Below the pieces are notes generated by a model. It was not told the origin of the DNA. It worked only from the letters and a program-made list of their open reading frames with translations, and did no database searches. From contig JACJVZ010000001.1 of NCBI GenBank assembly GCA_020637445.1, forward strand, positions 1,798,001 to 1,862,000: a stretch of 64,000 nt of DNA, given 5' to 3'. Position numbers and translations under genes: made by a program. The stretch is from Calditrichota bacterium (GTDB lineage: Bacteria; Electryoneota; RPQS01). Within the stretch, counting starts at the first letter, position 1, and the number at the start of each line of letters is the position of its first letter. Of the stretch, positions 1 through 9,600 are shown in pieces.

Positions 1-920
1 ACCGTCGTCAGAGACTCAAACTCATGACCAACCATGCGGCGCAGAACTTCATAGCTCGCCACGTCCGCGCCAGCGCCGACGGTCCAAGCCACTTCAACCG
101 AATGATCACGGGCTTCCGCCGTCAGGTTCACGTCCACAACGCCTTCGATGTAGTCGAGGCAGAAGCAAACGCAGCCTTCGCTCAACGGGGTAATCACGTT
201 GCACCATTGCTCAGTGCTCGGATTGTAAACCCAAGAAGCGTCGTCATACAGGTACTGGGCGCCCGGGCAATCCACGTCGCAACCCGAGTTCGTCGGCGAG
301 CAGCCTTCGAACAAACGAGCATGCGGACGCTCGATCTCACGCAGCGGTCCAAGGCAGATCGTCACGGGAGCGTTTTCGCACATGCCGATGCACTGATAGT
401 AAGGAACCGGGAAGTCACGACCGCCAGCCGTCGTAATCAAAACTTCCGTCGGCTCGTTGCAGGTCGGGCCTACCGGCACACACTGCCAACCACCCACTTC
501 ATACTCATTCAAACCATTCAAAACCGTGAACACTGCCGACGTCCAACGAACGCCGCCACACTCGACCACGACATAGTACAGCGACGGCTGGGGAGTCGTC
601 GTGCTAATCGTGAACGCCGGGTCCGTCGCAAAGCCACCGCACAGACCCAACAGGTCTTCGCCAGTGCCCATGTCGATCGTGTTGAAATTCGCTTGGCCGA
701 AACCAGCACCCACCGCAACCGGGCTGTCCAATTCATCCGGACCGTTCGCATTCGCGTCCCAATAAATCACAGCGTCGCAGCCGTGGCTCAAACAGTTGCC
801 GCCAAAATCACACTGATCCGTCAACGGCGTGAAGTTCAACAAAATCGCGTTGAACTGCGCCTGGCTTACACTCGCCACCGCGAAAAGGGCCATCGCCATC
901 AAAATCATTTTCAATTTCAT
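1..920 (-). CDS. secreted Cys-rich protein, FN3-like 3' part, truncated by window edge
   Basis: This reads leftward from ATG 920 and stays open to the window edge, so the C-terminus is missing. An AAGGAG Shine-Dalgarno site lies just upstream. The N-terminus is a clear Sec signal peptide (MKLKMILMAMALF then ASVSQAQ). The mature part is rich in Cys (for example CDFGGNC, CVCFC, CIGMC) and has no recognised catalytic motif. Near the edge the sequence DVNLTAEARDHSVEVAW followed by SYEVLRR looks like the start of a fibronectin type III domain, which often precedes a PNPFN sorting tail in FCB-group secreted proteins; any such tail would be outside the window. It is probably monocistronic, with its own sigma70-like promoter. 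Function unknown; an adhesin or cell-surface structural role is only a guess. Confidence 0.85.
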   Translation of the reverse strand, partial: MKLKMILMAMALFAVASVSQAQFNAILLNFTPLTDQCDFGGNCLSHGCDAVIYWDANANGPDELDSPVAVGAGFGQANFNTIDMGTGEDLLGLCGGFATDPAFTISTTTPQPSLYYVVVECGGVRWTSAVFTVLNGLNEYEVGGWQCVPVGPTCNEPTEVLITTAGGRDFPVPYYQCIGMCENAPVTICLGPLREIERPHARLFEGCSPTNSGCDVDCPGAQYLYDDASWVYNPSTEQWCNVITPLSEGCVCFCLDYIEGVVDVNLTAEARDHSVEVAWTVGAGADVASYEVLRRMVGHEFESLTT

Positions 921-1258
921 CTAAAGCTCCTTGCTCCTGATTAGGTTCTATCGGTTTCTTATTTCTGGGTCACTTGTCGTGATTTTGTCACATACCACAC
1001 ACGACTAAGTATACTACCAAGAGACACGAGAAGTCAAGGCAAAACGATGCGGAATGAAAAAACTATGGATAGGTTAGGCCAGATAGGCAATTGTTTATTT
1101 TATTAAAAAACAAGAGCTAAGATATTTTCTGCTTAATAGGTTGGGAAATGGACACACGTCAGAAACAGACGTGCCTCCTATCAGATAGGCGTGAACAGAT
1201 TTTCGCAGGCATAGAGACCCACCTGCGCAAGTAGTGTCGCAGGCTCAAGGCGGGAGGG
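921..1258. other. intergenic region between response regulator and edge gene
   Basis: This 338-nt gap holds the promoter at 1008-1037 and an AT-rich stretch around 1070-1140. An inverted repeat (CACGTC 1155-1160, GACGTG 1168-1173, 7-nt loop) lies downstream of the response regulator. It lacks a U-tract, so it is only a weak terminator candidate, or possibly a dispersed repeat. No coding potential was recognised. Confidence 0.6.
1008..1037 (-). promoter_or_regulatory. sigma70-like promoter for the secreted protein at 1-920
   Basis: On the minus strand TTGACT (1032-1037) and TATACT (1008-1013) are separated by 18 nt. Transcription starting near 1001 would give a leader of about 80 nt before ATG 920. 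Confidence 0.55.
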
Positions 1259-1624
1259 TCAGTTGAGTACTTCTTTGAGGGCGGCCAGCAACTGCGCCCG
1301 GTCAAACGGTTTGCTAATGGTACACGAGGCGCCGATGAGCTTAGCCATACATAAATAGTCAGAGGGTCCAATTCGCCCGCCCCCGGAAATTGCAATGATC
1401 CGGCAGTCCTTGTTTTCGGACTTGAGCTGGCGAATCGTTTCAATCCCTTCCTGCTCGGGCATGATGATATCGGTGATCACGATTTCGGAGGGGTTTGCCC
1501 GGTATTTTATCACACCTTCCCGTCCATTAGAAGCTGTGTCGACTTCGTAACCTTCGCGTTCCAGCATTCTGCACAACATCTGCCGGATACTTGGGTCATC
1601 GTCAATTATGAGGACTTTGTTCAT
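1259..1624 (-). CDS. single-domain response regulator (CheY-like receiver)
   Basis: A 121-aa stand-alone REC domain with no output domain. Visible key residues are the acidic DDD cluster after strand 1 (residues 8-10), phospho-acceptor Asp52 in TDIIMP, the Ser of AISGGG at strand 4, and the invariant Lys of SKPF near residue 107. It presumably accepts phosphate from a histidine kinase and signals by protein contact. It overlaps the 3' end of the hybrid kinase at 1602-6452 by 23 nt, so the two are co-transcribed and likely form one phosphorelay, the kinase's own receiver perhaps being an intermediate. The REC assignment is secure; the partner is inferred from position. Confidence 0.93.
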   Translation of the reverse strand: MNKVLIIDDDPSIRQMLCRMLEREGYEVDTASNGREGVIKYRANPSEIVITDIIMPEQEGIETIRQLKSENKDCRIIAISGGGRIGPSDYLCMAKLIGASCTISKPFDRAQLLAALKEVLN

Positions 1625-4600
1625 TATGAATCATCTTATTTTTGTTGTCAATACACTTTCTAACATGCCTTGCGAGTTCCCCGGAACTTACAGGCTTTGA
1701 CAAGATTGCCGCAAATTCGTCAGCATCGCCGTCCATCTGCGGGCCGGCGGATAAGAGGACAACGGGCAGTCCGGGCTCGAAGTCATGTGCCGCGCGGGCG
1801 ACATCGACACCAGAGAGAATAGGCATGACGTCGTCGACAATAACAGCGGCGACAGGGGTCTCAACTTGCGCAAGCTGAACTAACGCCTCGACAGGGTCTG
1901 ATGTCGCCGTAACTTGATAGCCGAAGGCTTCCAGCATTTGTTTGCCCAGCAATAGTATGGTGTCGTCGTCGTCACACAACAGGACGTGTTCCGATCCAAA
2001 ACCTTCAGATCGGCCTGCACTGGAGTCCATTTGCACTTCAGAGTCAATGAGCGGAAAATACACCGACACCGACGTTCCTTTTCCGGGCTCGGAGCAGACT
2101 TCGATTGCACCACCATGTGAAGTGACGATGCCGTGGACCACGGAGAGACCTAAGCCTGTGCCATGGCCGACGTTTTTGGTTGTGAAGAACGGTTCGAACA
2201 TCCGCGATCTTGTCGATTCGTCCATTCCCGCACCTGTGTCTTTCACGGTCAGTACGGCATATTTTCCTTCGGCCAAACGGCAATTGTTCAGCGTTTCCGG
2301 TGAGGTCAGCTCACGCATAGACAGTTTCAGCTCAACGGCTCCACCTGATTCTTCGATCGCATGAAACGCATTTGTACACAGATTCATGACGACTTGGTTG
2401 ATCAAGGTCGGGTCGGACAACGTCGCGCCGACGTTTTCAATATTTTGAATGAACTCGCAGTTTCGCGGAGTACTGGCCACAAGCAGACGCGCGACTTCTT
2501 TGACAACCAAATCCAGTTTCAAGGGGTGCCTTGCTTGTTCGTCATGCCGGCTGAACGCGAGAATTTGTTGAACCAGCCCTTTTGCTCTATATGCGGCATT
2601 GATGACATGTTCGATATCTTCCCGTCCGGGCGAACTCGGCTCCAATTCGTTGGCAGCGATGTCGGCATAGCCCAAAATCGGAGTCAGGATATTGTTGAAA
2701 TCATGTGCGATGCCTCCGGCCAAGGTTCCAATCGTTTCCAGCCTTTGATTGTGCCGGATGCGATTCTGCAATTCTTGGAATTCCTGCTCGGCCTTGAGTT
2801 TTTCGGTAATATCCGATCCAATGGATACAAAGACAGAGCGGTCATTCCAGTCCATCATTTGGATTGAAGTTTCGAACTGATACGTCGACCCGTCCTTGCG
2901 TACGTGCGCTCCCGAACCCGTAACGGCTTCAGTCGAGGAACTTGAAAGCGGGCTAATCAATTCGCGGAATCCGCTTTCTTTCCAGCCTTCCACAAGGGAC
3001 GCCAAAGTCAAATCTCTTAGCTCTTCAAGCGAATAGCCTGTGTTCGAACGTGCGCGTTCATTTGCTTCGAGAATTTTCCAAGTTTCCGGTTCGATGATGT
3101 AAACTTCGTTCATCGAGTTGTCCAGAATTCGACCCAGTTGGGAAGCCCGCGCTTCGACAAGTTTGCGTTCGGTAATGTTCGTCCATGTTCCGGCGGCTCG
3201 AAGCGGCGTACCGTCTTCATTCCACTCTACAACTTTGCCTCGTGACAGCACCCAGATCCAATTTCCTTTTGAGGTGCGGATACGCTCTTCAATTTCATAG
3301 TGCGTCGAGCGGGTCGCAACGTGCTCCTCGTAAGCACGGTTGAAATTCGTCAGGCTATCGGGGTCAATATGCCGTTCCCACAGACTTATATGATGTTCAA
3401 AGACAGAGGGTTCGTACTCGAGCCACTCGATGATTCTCGGGCTGAAATAACAATCGCCGGAGACGACGTTCCAATCCCAGAATCCGTCCGATGATCCGTC
3501 GAGAGCGAGCGCAAGCCGTCTTTCGCTCTCACGCAGTCTGGCTTCGGCAAGTACTTGTTCCGTTACGTCGAGCGTGGTGCCGAATACTCTGAGCGGTGCA
3601 CCGTTCTCGTCCCGCTCTGCCTCGCCTTGACTGAACACATACCGAACCTCACCCGAGGGGCGGACGATACGGTATCGGTACGCGAATTGACTTTTTCCTT
3701 GAAACAGCTGCTGGATACTTTCGTAAAAGATTTGACGATCGTCCGAATGTACGAACGAAATGAGAGTCTCGGACGTAATGGGCATCTGAGTCTCTTCACG
3801 TCCGCAGATCTTAAGTTTCTCTTCACTAAGAATGACCTCGTTGGCGGCAACATCAAATTCCCAGAATCCGAGTTTTGCGATCCGTTGAGCCTCTTTCAGC
3901 TTGGTGCGGCTTAGGTTCAGCTCATGTTCGCGAGTGAGCCTGTCGGTAATATCGCGGATAAAACTGGAGAAGTGAGTCTCTGTGCCGACTTTGATTGGGC
4001 AGACAGCAAGTTCAACTTGAAATTCGTATCCGTCCTTGTGTTTTGCAGGTAATTGCAGCAGGCGGTTCAAGACGTGGCCGTGTCCGGACTCGGAAAACAT
4101 TCGCATTCCATTTCGGTGGGACTGAACGAAGGCCTCGGGCATGATGAGATCATGGAGCATTTCTCCAATAGCCTCGTCGCGAGCGTAGCCGAAAACACGT
4201 TCTGCTTGTGGATTCCATTCCGTAACAAGCCCCGCGGAGTCAATCGCAACGACGGCATCGAGGGAAGAATCCACGATTTGCCGGGCCAACCCGCGGGTTT
4301 GTTCAAGCTCCATTTCGGCGACGACTTCATTTGTGATGACTTCGGTGAACATCACGATCCCGCCGATATCCCCATCGCCCCGGTACCACGGTTTGATTTG
4401 CCAGCGAACCCAATCCGTTGACCCATCAGCACGTGGAAACTCTTCTTTTGAACAAGACTCCGTCGCACCGTTCATACAGCGGCGGTGAATTTCTCTCCAT
4501 TCATTGCCGATTTCGGGAAATATGTCGTAATGATTTCTGCCGACTAAGTCACTATCCGCCAAACGGTAGTCTTGGCACCAACGCTCGCTTACGACGATGT

Positions 4601-6452
4601 AGTTCATATCCGTGTCAAACATCGCAAGTGCAGCCGGCGAATGTTTGATAAACAATCTAAGCTGCTCTTGACGTTCGCGCAGCGTTTCTTTATATTCGAG
4701 CCGTTCCGTAACATCTTTGCCGCTGGCATAGATCAGCCCGTCTTCCGGGCCAAGCACAGCATTCCAAATAAAGTTGCGAATGTTGCCGTCTTTGCAGACT
4801 ACTCGCAAATCCAGAGCAATGACTGGCTCATTTTGCAAGAGCCTGCTAAACGCATCCTGCAAAATGTGTTTGTCGTCTGGATGGACAATGTCGAGCGAGG
4901 GTCGTCCGATTCTTTCTTCGAGCTCATAGCCGGTAGCATCGAGATACGCGTTGTTGCCGCTGATGAAATCCCCTTGAGGGCTCAAAATGACAAAGGAATC
5001 CGCAGAGATGTCGAAAAAGCGCTGCGCAACCTTGTCGGCGTGGAGGCTTTCGGTCACATCCAAAGCGACGCCGGTTGCGCCGGTAATCTTCCCCTCTTCG
5101 TCGCGCAGCGGATCGGTAAATGCCTCAAAGATTCGGTCACCTAAGTCGAACCGGAATGAAACGGGTTGCACGACGTTGGACAGTTCGGGACGGTCGCCGC
5201 TCTCGGCGTTGTGGCAAGTAAAGACCTCCTGCATGGGCTTGCCGATCAACTGCCCAGGAAATACTCCCATGGCGTTCAGCGCGGCTCCGGTGACGTAGGT
5301 AAATCTTGAGTGTTCGTCAACGGACCACATAATTGCCGGCAATCGGTTCGTGAACAGCCGGAGCTCCGACTCGCGCTTGATAAGTTCTACCTGCGCTTTT
5401 CTGCGCTCCAGTGCCCGCGCAATCGAACCTGCCACGATTGAAAGCAAGGAGGCGTCGGACTCTGTAAAGCGCTCGGAATCTTCATAGGATTGGAGCACCA
5501 GAACACCCAGAACCTCGTCTTTCGTGCGCAGCGGAATACCGAGCCAACAGGCTGCGCGGTCTCCGATCGTGCGCAAGTTGCCTTCAGTCCTGACTTGTTC
5601 ACGGTTGACATTGTTCACCAGCATGTGCTTGCCCGTCATGCGGACGTAATCGGTTAATCCACCGGATAAATCCTGTGCCTTATAGGACTCGCTAACGGGC
5701 TGTGAAAGGTGTTTTCGGAGAATGTCCGTGTACAGTCCGGTTTCTTTGTCGTAGAGTGTCAGGCTAAGATTACTCGTATCGACCAGTCGATTGAGTTGCC
5801 GATCGAGCCGCAGAGCGAAATCATAAAGTGATTCAGACTGCGCGGCAGAGACGGTGATCTTGTAGAGAACATCTTTCGTGACGTCCTTCTGGCGCGCATC
5901 GCTCACGTCCTTCGCCGTAATCAGGTAGTCCGCACCTTGTGTTGCGGCGTCGATAGGCGTCATGCGAATGTCCCAATATGCGGGTCGTTGGTCGCTCGAA
6001 ACACGAAAAACGTCCGCAGCACAATTGGGCGGGCCCGATTCGTGCGATGCCACAAAGGTCCGCCATCGGACGAGGTCTCTTTCGTCAACCAATTCTTCGA
6101 AGTTCGTGGGACTGCCTTCGTTGCGCGCAAACTCCCTGTTCGCGTAAACAATTTCGCCCGTGTTCTTGATCAGAAAAACATTCTCGGCGATGTTTTCAGC
6201 CAACGACCGCCACTCCAGTCCGTCGCCGGGCTTGGCCGGAGTCTGGGCACGGCGAAAACTCACAATGCTCCACACCGCAATTGCTGCGACGACAAGCAGC
6301 CCCAAAGCCGCGGGCCAATAGGCCGACCAATCGCTGGCCGCAAAGAAATTTGCGGCGGACGCGACTTGCGTGAAGGCGAGAAGTGCCGTGCTTGTCATAG
6401 CTCGGAGTGCCCCTGTCCGAGACGGCATTTTTGGATGATCAAACGGGTTCAT
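1602..6452 (-). CDS. multi-PAS/GAF hybrid sensor histidine kinase
   Basis: A 1616-aa membrane-linked hybrid kinase. A hydrophobic N-terminus (about 15-35) and a transmembrane segment (about 45-66) come first. A PAS domain (about 75-185), a GAF domain (about 190-355) and, by eye, seven more PAS domains (about 360-1225) follow. The HisKA motif GGIAHDFNN holds phospho-acceptor His1250. The HATPase has DTGAGM and GTGLGLS boxes (about 1340-1460), and a C-terminal receiver has Asp1540 in VDDVMP. The H-box (ETIGTLAGGIAHDFNNIL) is the type common in PAS-rich environmental kinases. Most of the sensory region appears cytoplasmic because only the extreme N-terminus is hydrophobic. The signal is unknown. 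PAS borders are approximate; a profile search would fix their number. Confidence 0.93.
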   Translation of the reverse strand: MNPFDHPKMPSRTGALRAMTSTALLAFTQVASAANFFAASDWSAYWPAALGLLVVAAIAVWSIVSFRRAQTPAKPGDGLEWRSLAENIAENVFLIKNTGEIVYANREFARNEGSPTNFEELVDERDLVRWRTFVASHESGPPNCAADVFRVSSDQRPAYWDIRMTPIDAATQGADYLITAKDVSDARQKDVTKDVLYKITVSAAQSESLYDFALRLDRQLNRLVDTSNLSLTLYDKETGLYTDILRKHLSQPVSESYKAQDLSGGLTDYVRMTGKHMLVNNVNREQVRTEGNLRTIGDRAACWLGIPLRTKDEVLGVLVLQSYEDSERFTESDASLLSIVAGSIARALERRKAQVELIKRESELRLFTNRLPAIMWSVDEHSRFTYVTGAALNAMGVFPGQLIGKPMQEVFTCHNAESGDRPELSNVVQPVSFRFDLGDRIFEAFTDPLRDEEGKITGATGVALDVTESLHADKVAQRFFDISADSFVILSPQGDFISGNNAYLDATGYELEERIGRPSLDIVHPDDKHILQDAFSRLLQNEPVIALDLRVVCKDGNIRNFIWNAVLGPEDGLIYASGKDVTERLEYKETLRERQEQLRLFIKHSPAALAMFDTDMNYIVVSERWCQDYRLADSDLVGRNHYDIFPEIGNEWREIHRRCMNGATESCSKEEFPRADGSTDWVRWQIKPWYRGDGDIGGIVMFTEVITNEVVAEMELEQTRGLARQIVDSSLDAVVAIDSAGLVTEWNPQAERVFGYARDEAIGEMLHDLIMPEAFVQSHRNGMRMFSESGHGHVLNRLLQLPAKHKDGYEFQVELAVCPIKVGTETHFSSFIRDITDRLTREHELNLSRTKLKEAQRIAKLGFWEFDVAANEVILSEEKLKICGREETQMPITSETLISFVHSDDRQIFYESIQQLFQGKSQFAYRYRIVRPSGEVRYVFSQGEAERDENGAPLRVFGTTLDVTEQVLAEARLRESERRLALALDGSSDGFWDWNVVSGDCYFSPRIIEWLEYEPSVFEHHISLWERHIDPDSLTNFNRAYEEHVATRSTHYEIEERIRTSKGNWIWVLSRGKVVEWNEDGTPLRAAGTWTNITERKLVEARASQLGRILDNSMNEVYIIEPETWKILEANERARSNTGYSLEELRDLTLASLVEGWKESGFRELISPLSSSSTEAVTGSGAHVRKDGSTYQFETSIQMMDWNDRSVFVSIGSDITEKLKAEQEFQELQNRIRHNQRLETIGTLAGGIAHDFNNILTPILGYADIAANELEPSSPGREDIEHVINAAYRAKGLVQQILAFSRHDEQARHPLKLDLVVKEVARLLVASTPRNCEFIQNIENVGATLSDPTLINQVVMNLCTNAFHAIEESGGAVELKLSMRELTSPETLNNCRLAEGKYAVLTVKDTGAGMDESTRSRMFEPFFTTKNVGHGTGLGLSVVHGIVTSHGGAIEVCSEPGKGTSVSVYFPLIDSEVQMDSSAGRSEGFGSEHVLLCDDDDTILLLGKQMLEAFGYQVTATSDPVEALVQLAQVETPVAAVIVDDVMPILSGVDVARAAHDFEPGLPVVLLSAGPQMDGDADEFAAILSKPVSSGELARHVRKCIDNKNKMIHNEQSPHN

Positions 6453-6503
6453 ATATGAAACAGTTGATTAGATTGGTTTTCGAGCACGAACGCTATGTAA
6501 GGT

Positions 6504-6531
6504 ACTATACGACATAGAAACCTACTGGAAA
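6504..6531 (-). promoter_or_regulatory. possible promoter for kinase/response-regulator operon
   Basis: On the minus strand TTTCCA (6526-6531) and TATAGT (6504-6509) are spaced by 16 nt, about 50 nt upstream of the kinase start. The -10 box is good and the -35 box is weak. Confidence 0.35.
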
Positions 6532-6584
6532 CCGTCTATCTATCAGCGCATGAAAGCGCAGAATTTGTGCCTTCCGCCCAACAG

Positions 6585-6612
6585 AAAACGGGACCCGCCG
6601 GGGTCCCGTTTT
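6585..6612 (-). terminator. intrinsic terminator of the three-gene subtilase operon
   Basis: A perfect 12-bp stem (6585-6596 with 6601-6612) closes a 4-nt loop and ends in TTTT when read on the minus strand. It starts 23 nt past the stop codon of the giant subtilase. Confidence 0.85.
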
Positions 6613-6635
6613 CGATTTGAAACAACCAGCCTTGG

Positions 6636-9600
6636 CTATTCGCGATGTGACCGGTTAGACTTGGGAGTCAAGAGGTCTTCGTGAGCTACTTCTGCTCGGA
6701 TATCCTCGATTCTTCGTCCCACCAAGCTCGCGGCCTCGTCGGGGGCAGAGGATTCGCTTAAGACAAATCCGTTTGCGTCCACGGCAAGGACCACCAGCTT
6801 AAATCCGTCTTCAGAAATATTCGGATAGATTGGGAGCTGGTGATTCATCAACGTCGCTCCACCCAGCGCCCATCCTGTCGGATAGACTGCATCGAGGTCG
6901 TAGGTGAACATAAGGTAATATGTGTCCACCGTTAGCGGCTGTCCGTAGATATCTTGGGTAACAGGTGCCCACGAGAGCTCATAGTAATAGTTCGGGGTGG
7001 ATTGTACCCACTTGATTACAAGTGAATCCGGTGCGGCGGGTTGGCGGTCGCCAATAACCAACGCATAGGGATTCGTGTTCAAGTCGCTCCGATCATTCTT
7101 AAAGACCACGAAGCCATGCCAACCGGTTTCCGTCGGAGTGAAATCGAGTTCTTCGTCGGCGCCGTCACCGTTCGTGTTTTCTTGTGCGGTAAAGCTGGAG
7201 CGGCTGCCATAAAGCAGACTTGGATTGTAAACGGCAAAGCCGAGGTCGCCTGCGCCGCGGTTGTCGAGGAGAATTCGTGTCGTTTCATTGGCGTTCAGGT
7301 ACAAGTCAAAGACATTGATGATCTGTGTCGCCGGGAACGGGAACTCACCATACATTTGGCCACTTTGCAAGTCCTGAATCCTGTCGGACTGCTGCATTCT
7401 GTAGGTGGCATGTGACGTATCGCCGGGCCAAGCCCAGTTGTTGTGCACACCGACGTCAAAAGTTTCGCTGGCAATGTTGTTGCCGTTTTCGAGCACCCAC
7501 TCCACGTCGGCCGCGGACGTCCACGAATTAACCAACGGTGATTGGAAACCAACGGTCGATGACGTCGCCGGCGCATACAAGAAGAGGTTGTTGACGTCAT
7601 ACACATTGTCGTTGGGCATCATTCCCACACCGCTCCAGAAACCGCCACCAGTAAAGCGGAAACCGTCGACAGCCCAATCAGGGAAGTTAACGATCGCGTT
7701 CAGGTCACGCCAGTTGGGAGCGACGTTCGGCGACACTAACATTGTGTTGTTCGCGAGAACGGCGGGAGTCCATACATACTGGACATCATACCGATTGTTG
7801 TTCTCGTTCCACTCAGTGCCTTCATCCAAGTAGTCAATCACGTTCGCGATTTCATGCCGACCTCCGGGGACCGTACCGATATTTCGGTTGGAACCAAATG
7901 CCGCGGAACCGGGAACAATCGGGCCATTCCAGTTGGGGAATGTGCCGACCACGGGACCGTTACGATGGACTTGGTCATCAAGACTTGCGACTGCCGAGCC
8001 GCATCCTTGATTCAGAGCAAGGATGTTCACGTAGTTCGTGGAGATATTTCCGGTTAGAGTGGCGGGCACGACAGCGGGTTGACCACCCGTCGTTTGACGC
8101 ACGACCAATTCATCCGACCAACCCGAACCGAGCGTGTGAACAAAGTCAAAAGCTGCTTTGCCGACATAGAGGTTGAAGTTCACACTCTGGTCCCAATCGG
8201 CGTAGGTATGCTTGTGCATGACGATCGAGTGCCAGCCGGTTTCAGCCGGAGTCCAACAAGAGATCATTTCGCTTTCGCCCGCACCACCGAAGTTCGCTTG
8301 CGCGTTAAAGCTGGCTCGCGAGAAATACAGATCATCCGGACCATAAACCGATAAGACGAGGTTCGCATTTCCGGAAGTGACGACGGCTTCGATGTTGTAC
8401 GGTACAAGTTCGCCCACGTAGAATTCCACGACGTCAAAGAGCTCGGATGACGTCAAGCTAAACGGGCCGTAGTCAGTTCGACCCAACGTGGGCGCTGGGC
8501 TCAATACCGTTGAAGATCCGCATTCGACACGATACTGTGAAGATTCTCCATCGTAATTCATCACGGCACCGATCAGCGGCGCTGAATAGCCAACGATATT
8601 GTTGTTTACGCCGACGAAATCGCAGTACGAAACATATCCCGAACTGGCTTCGAAGTCATCAAATCCGTTTGCCCTCGTCACGTCTTCACTGTAAATGCGG
8701 GCATCGAAATCTGCGGTAGAAGTCTGGGCCATCACCATCATGATGTCCCAATAGCCGTCCGTGGCGAAATTTGCTCCGCCGTAACCGTCCACATTGGGAT
8801 AGGTGTAACCGAGGTCTAATTGATCCGTCACATACTTTGTAGGAGGAGCGGACAACGTCAGCACTTGACCGTTGGTAAATTGTCTCGGATCCCACGCCCA
8901 CTGCGCCCATGCGCTGTTGTTGGTTTCGTAAAGTTCATCCACAAGATCGTTCGGATCCACGGTGAGACGAACGAAGTGGCGGCCACCACGGACATTGCTC
9001 TGGAGATTGGTTCCGTAGCTTGTCTGTCCAGCGTGCAGTGTGTCGTGCGTCCAGCCGGCCGTCCAAATGTCATCGCGGTACACGGTGTAATTAGTGGGGA
9101 CGCCCCAGCCGATACGAGCCGTGTTTTCCTGCGCGGCATTCCAGTAAGTGGCGGACGGATCAGGATTGAGATCCGTTGGATACGTGCAGTTGCTGCCGTC
9201 CGCGTCGTTAGTCGTTCGAGCAACCATGTAGTAGCTCCAACCCGACCGGAGATCAGGGTTTAACTCGGGCGCCAAAATCCCTTTCAGATTGGGCATGCGT
9301 CCAATGTTGCCGGGAGTCGTTCCGGGAAGCGTACCGTAGTCATTTAAGTAGTCCCGCATGAGAGACGTAGAGACGATCGTGCCATTGTAGCTGCGAACAA
9401 TGTTGTGAATCACGCCCGCACAGCCTGCAACGGTCGGTGAGGCATTGGACGTTCCGTTGAAGCCGTTGGTGTACCATTCGTCGCGGGTAGCAGGTACAAA
9501 CGGAGTGCCGTCGGAATTGTAACCCAATGTAAAACTTCCGTCACCCCAAGCGTTCAGATCGCAGCGTTCGCCCCAATTCGTGAAGCAAGACGCGTTGTGC

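Noticed and set aside
24..944. Open frame on the plus strand over the first 0.9 kb
   Set aside because: It is antisense to a minus-strand gene with signal peptide, ribosome site and promoter; its composition is Arg/His-rich with no motif.
1155..1173. Hairpin downstream of the response regulator as terminator
   Set aside because: The stem is only 6 bp and no U-tract follows on the minus strand; it is mentioned only as part of the intergenic region.
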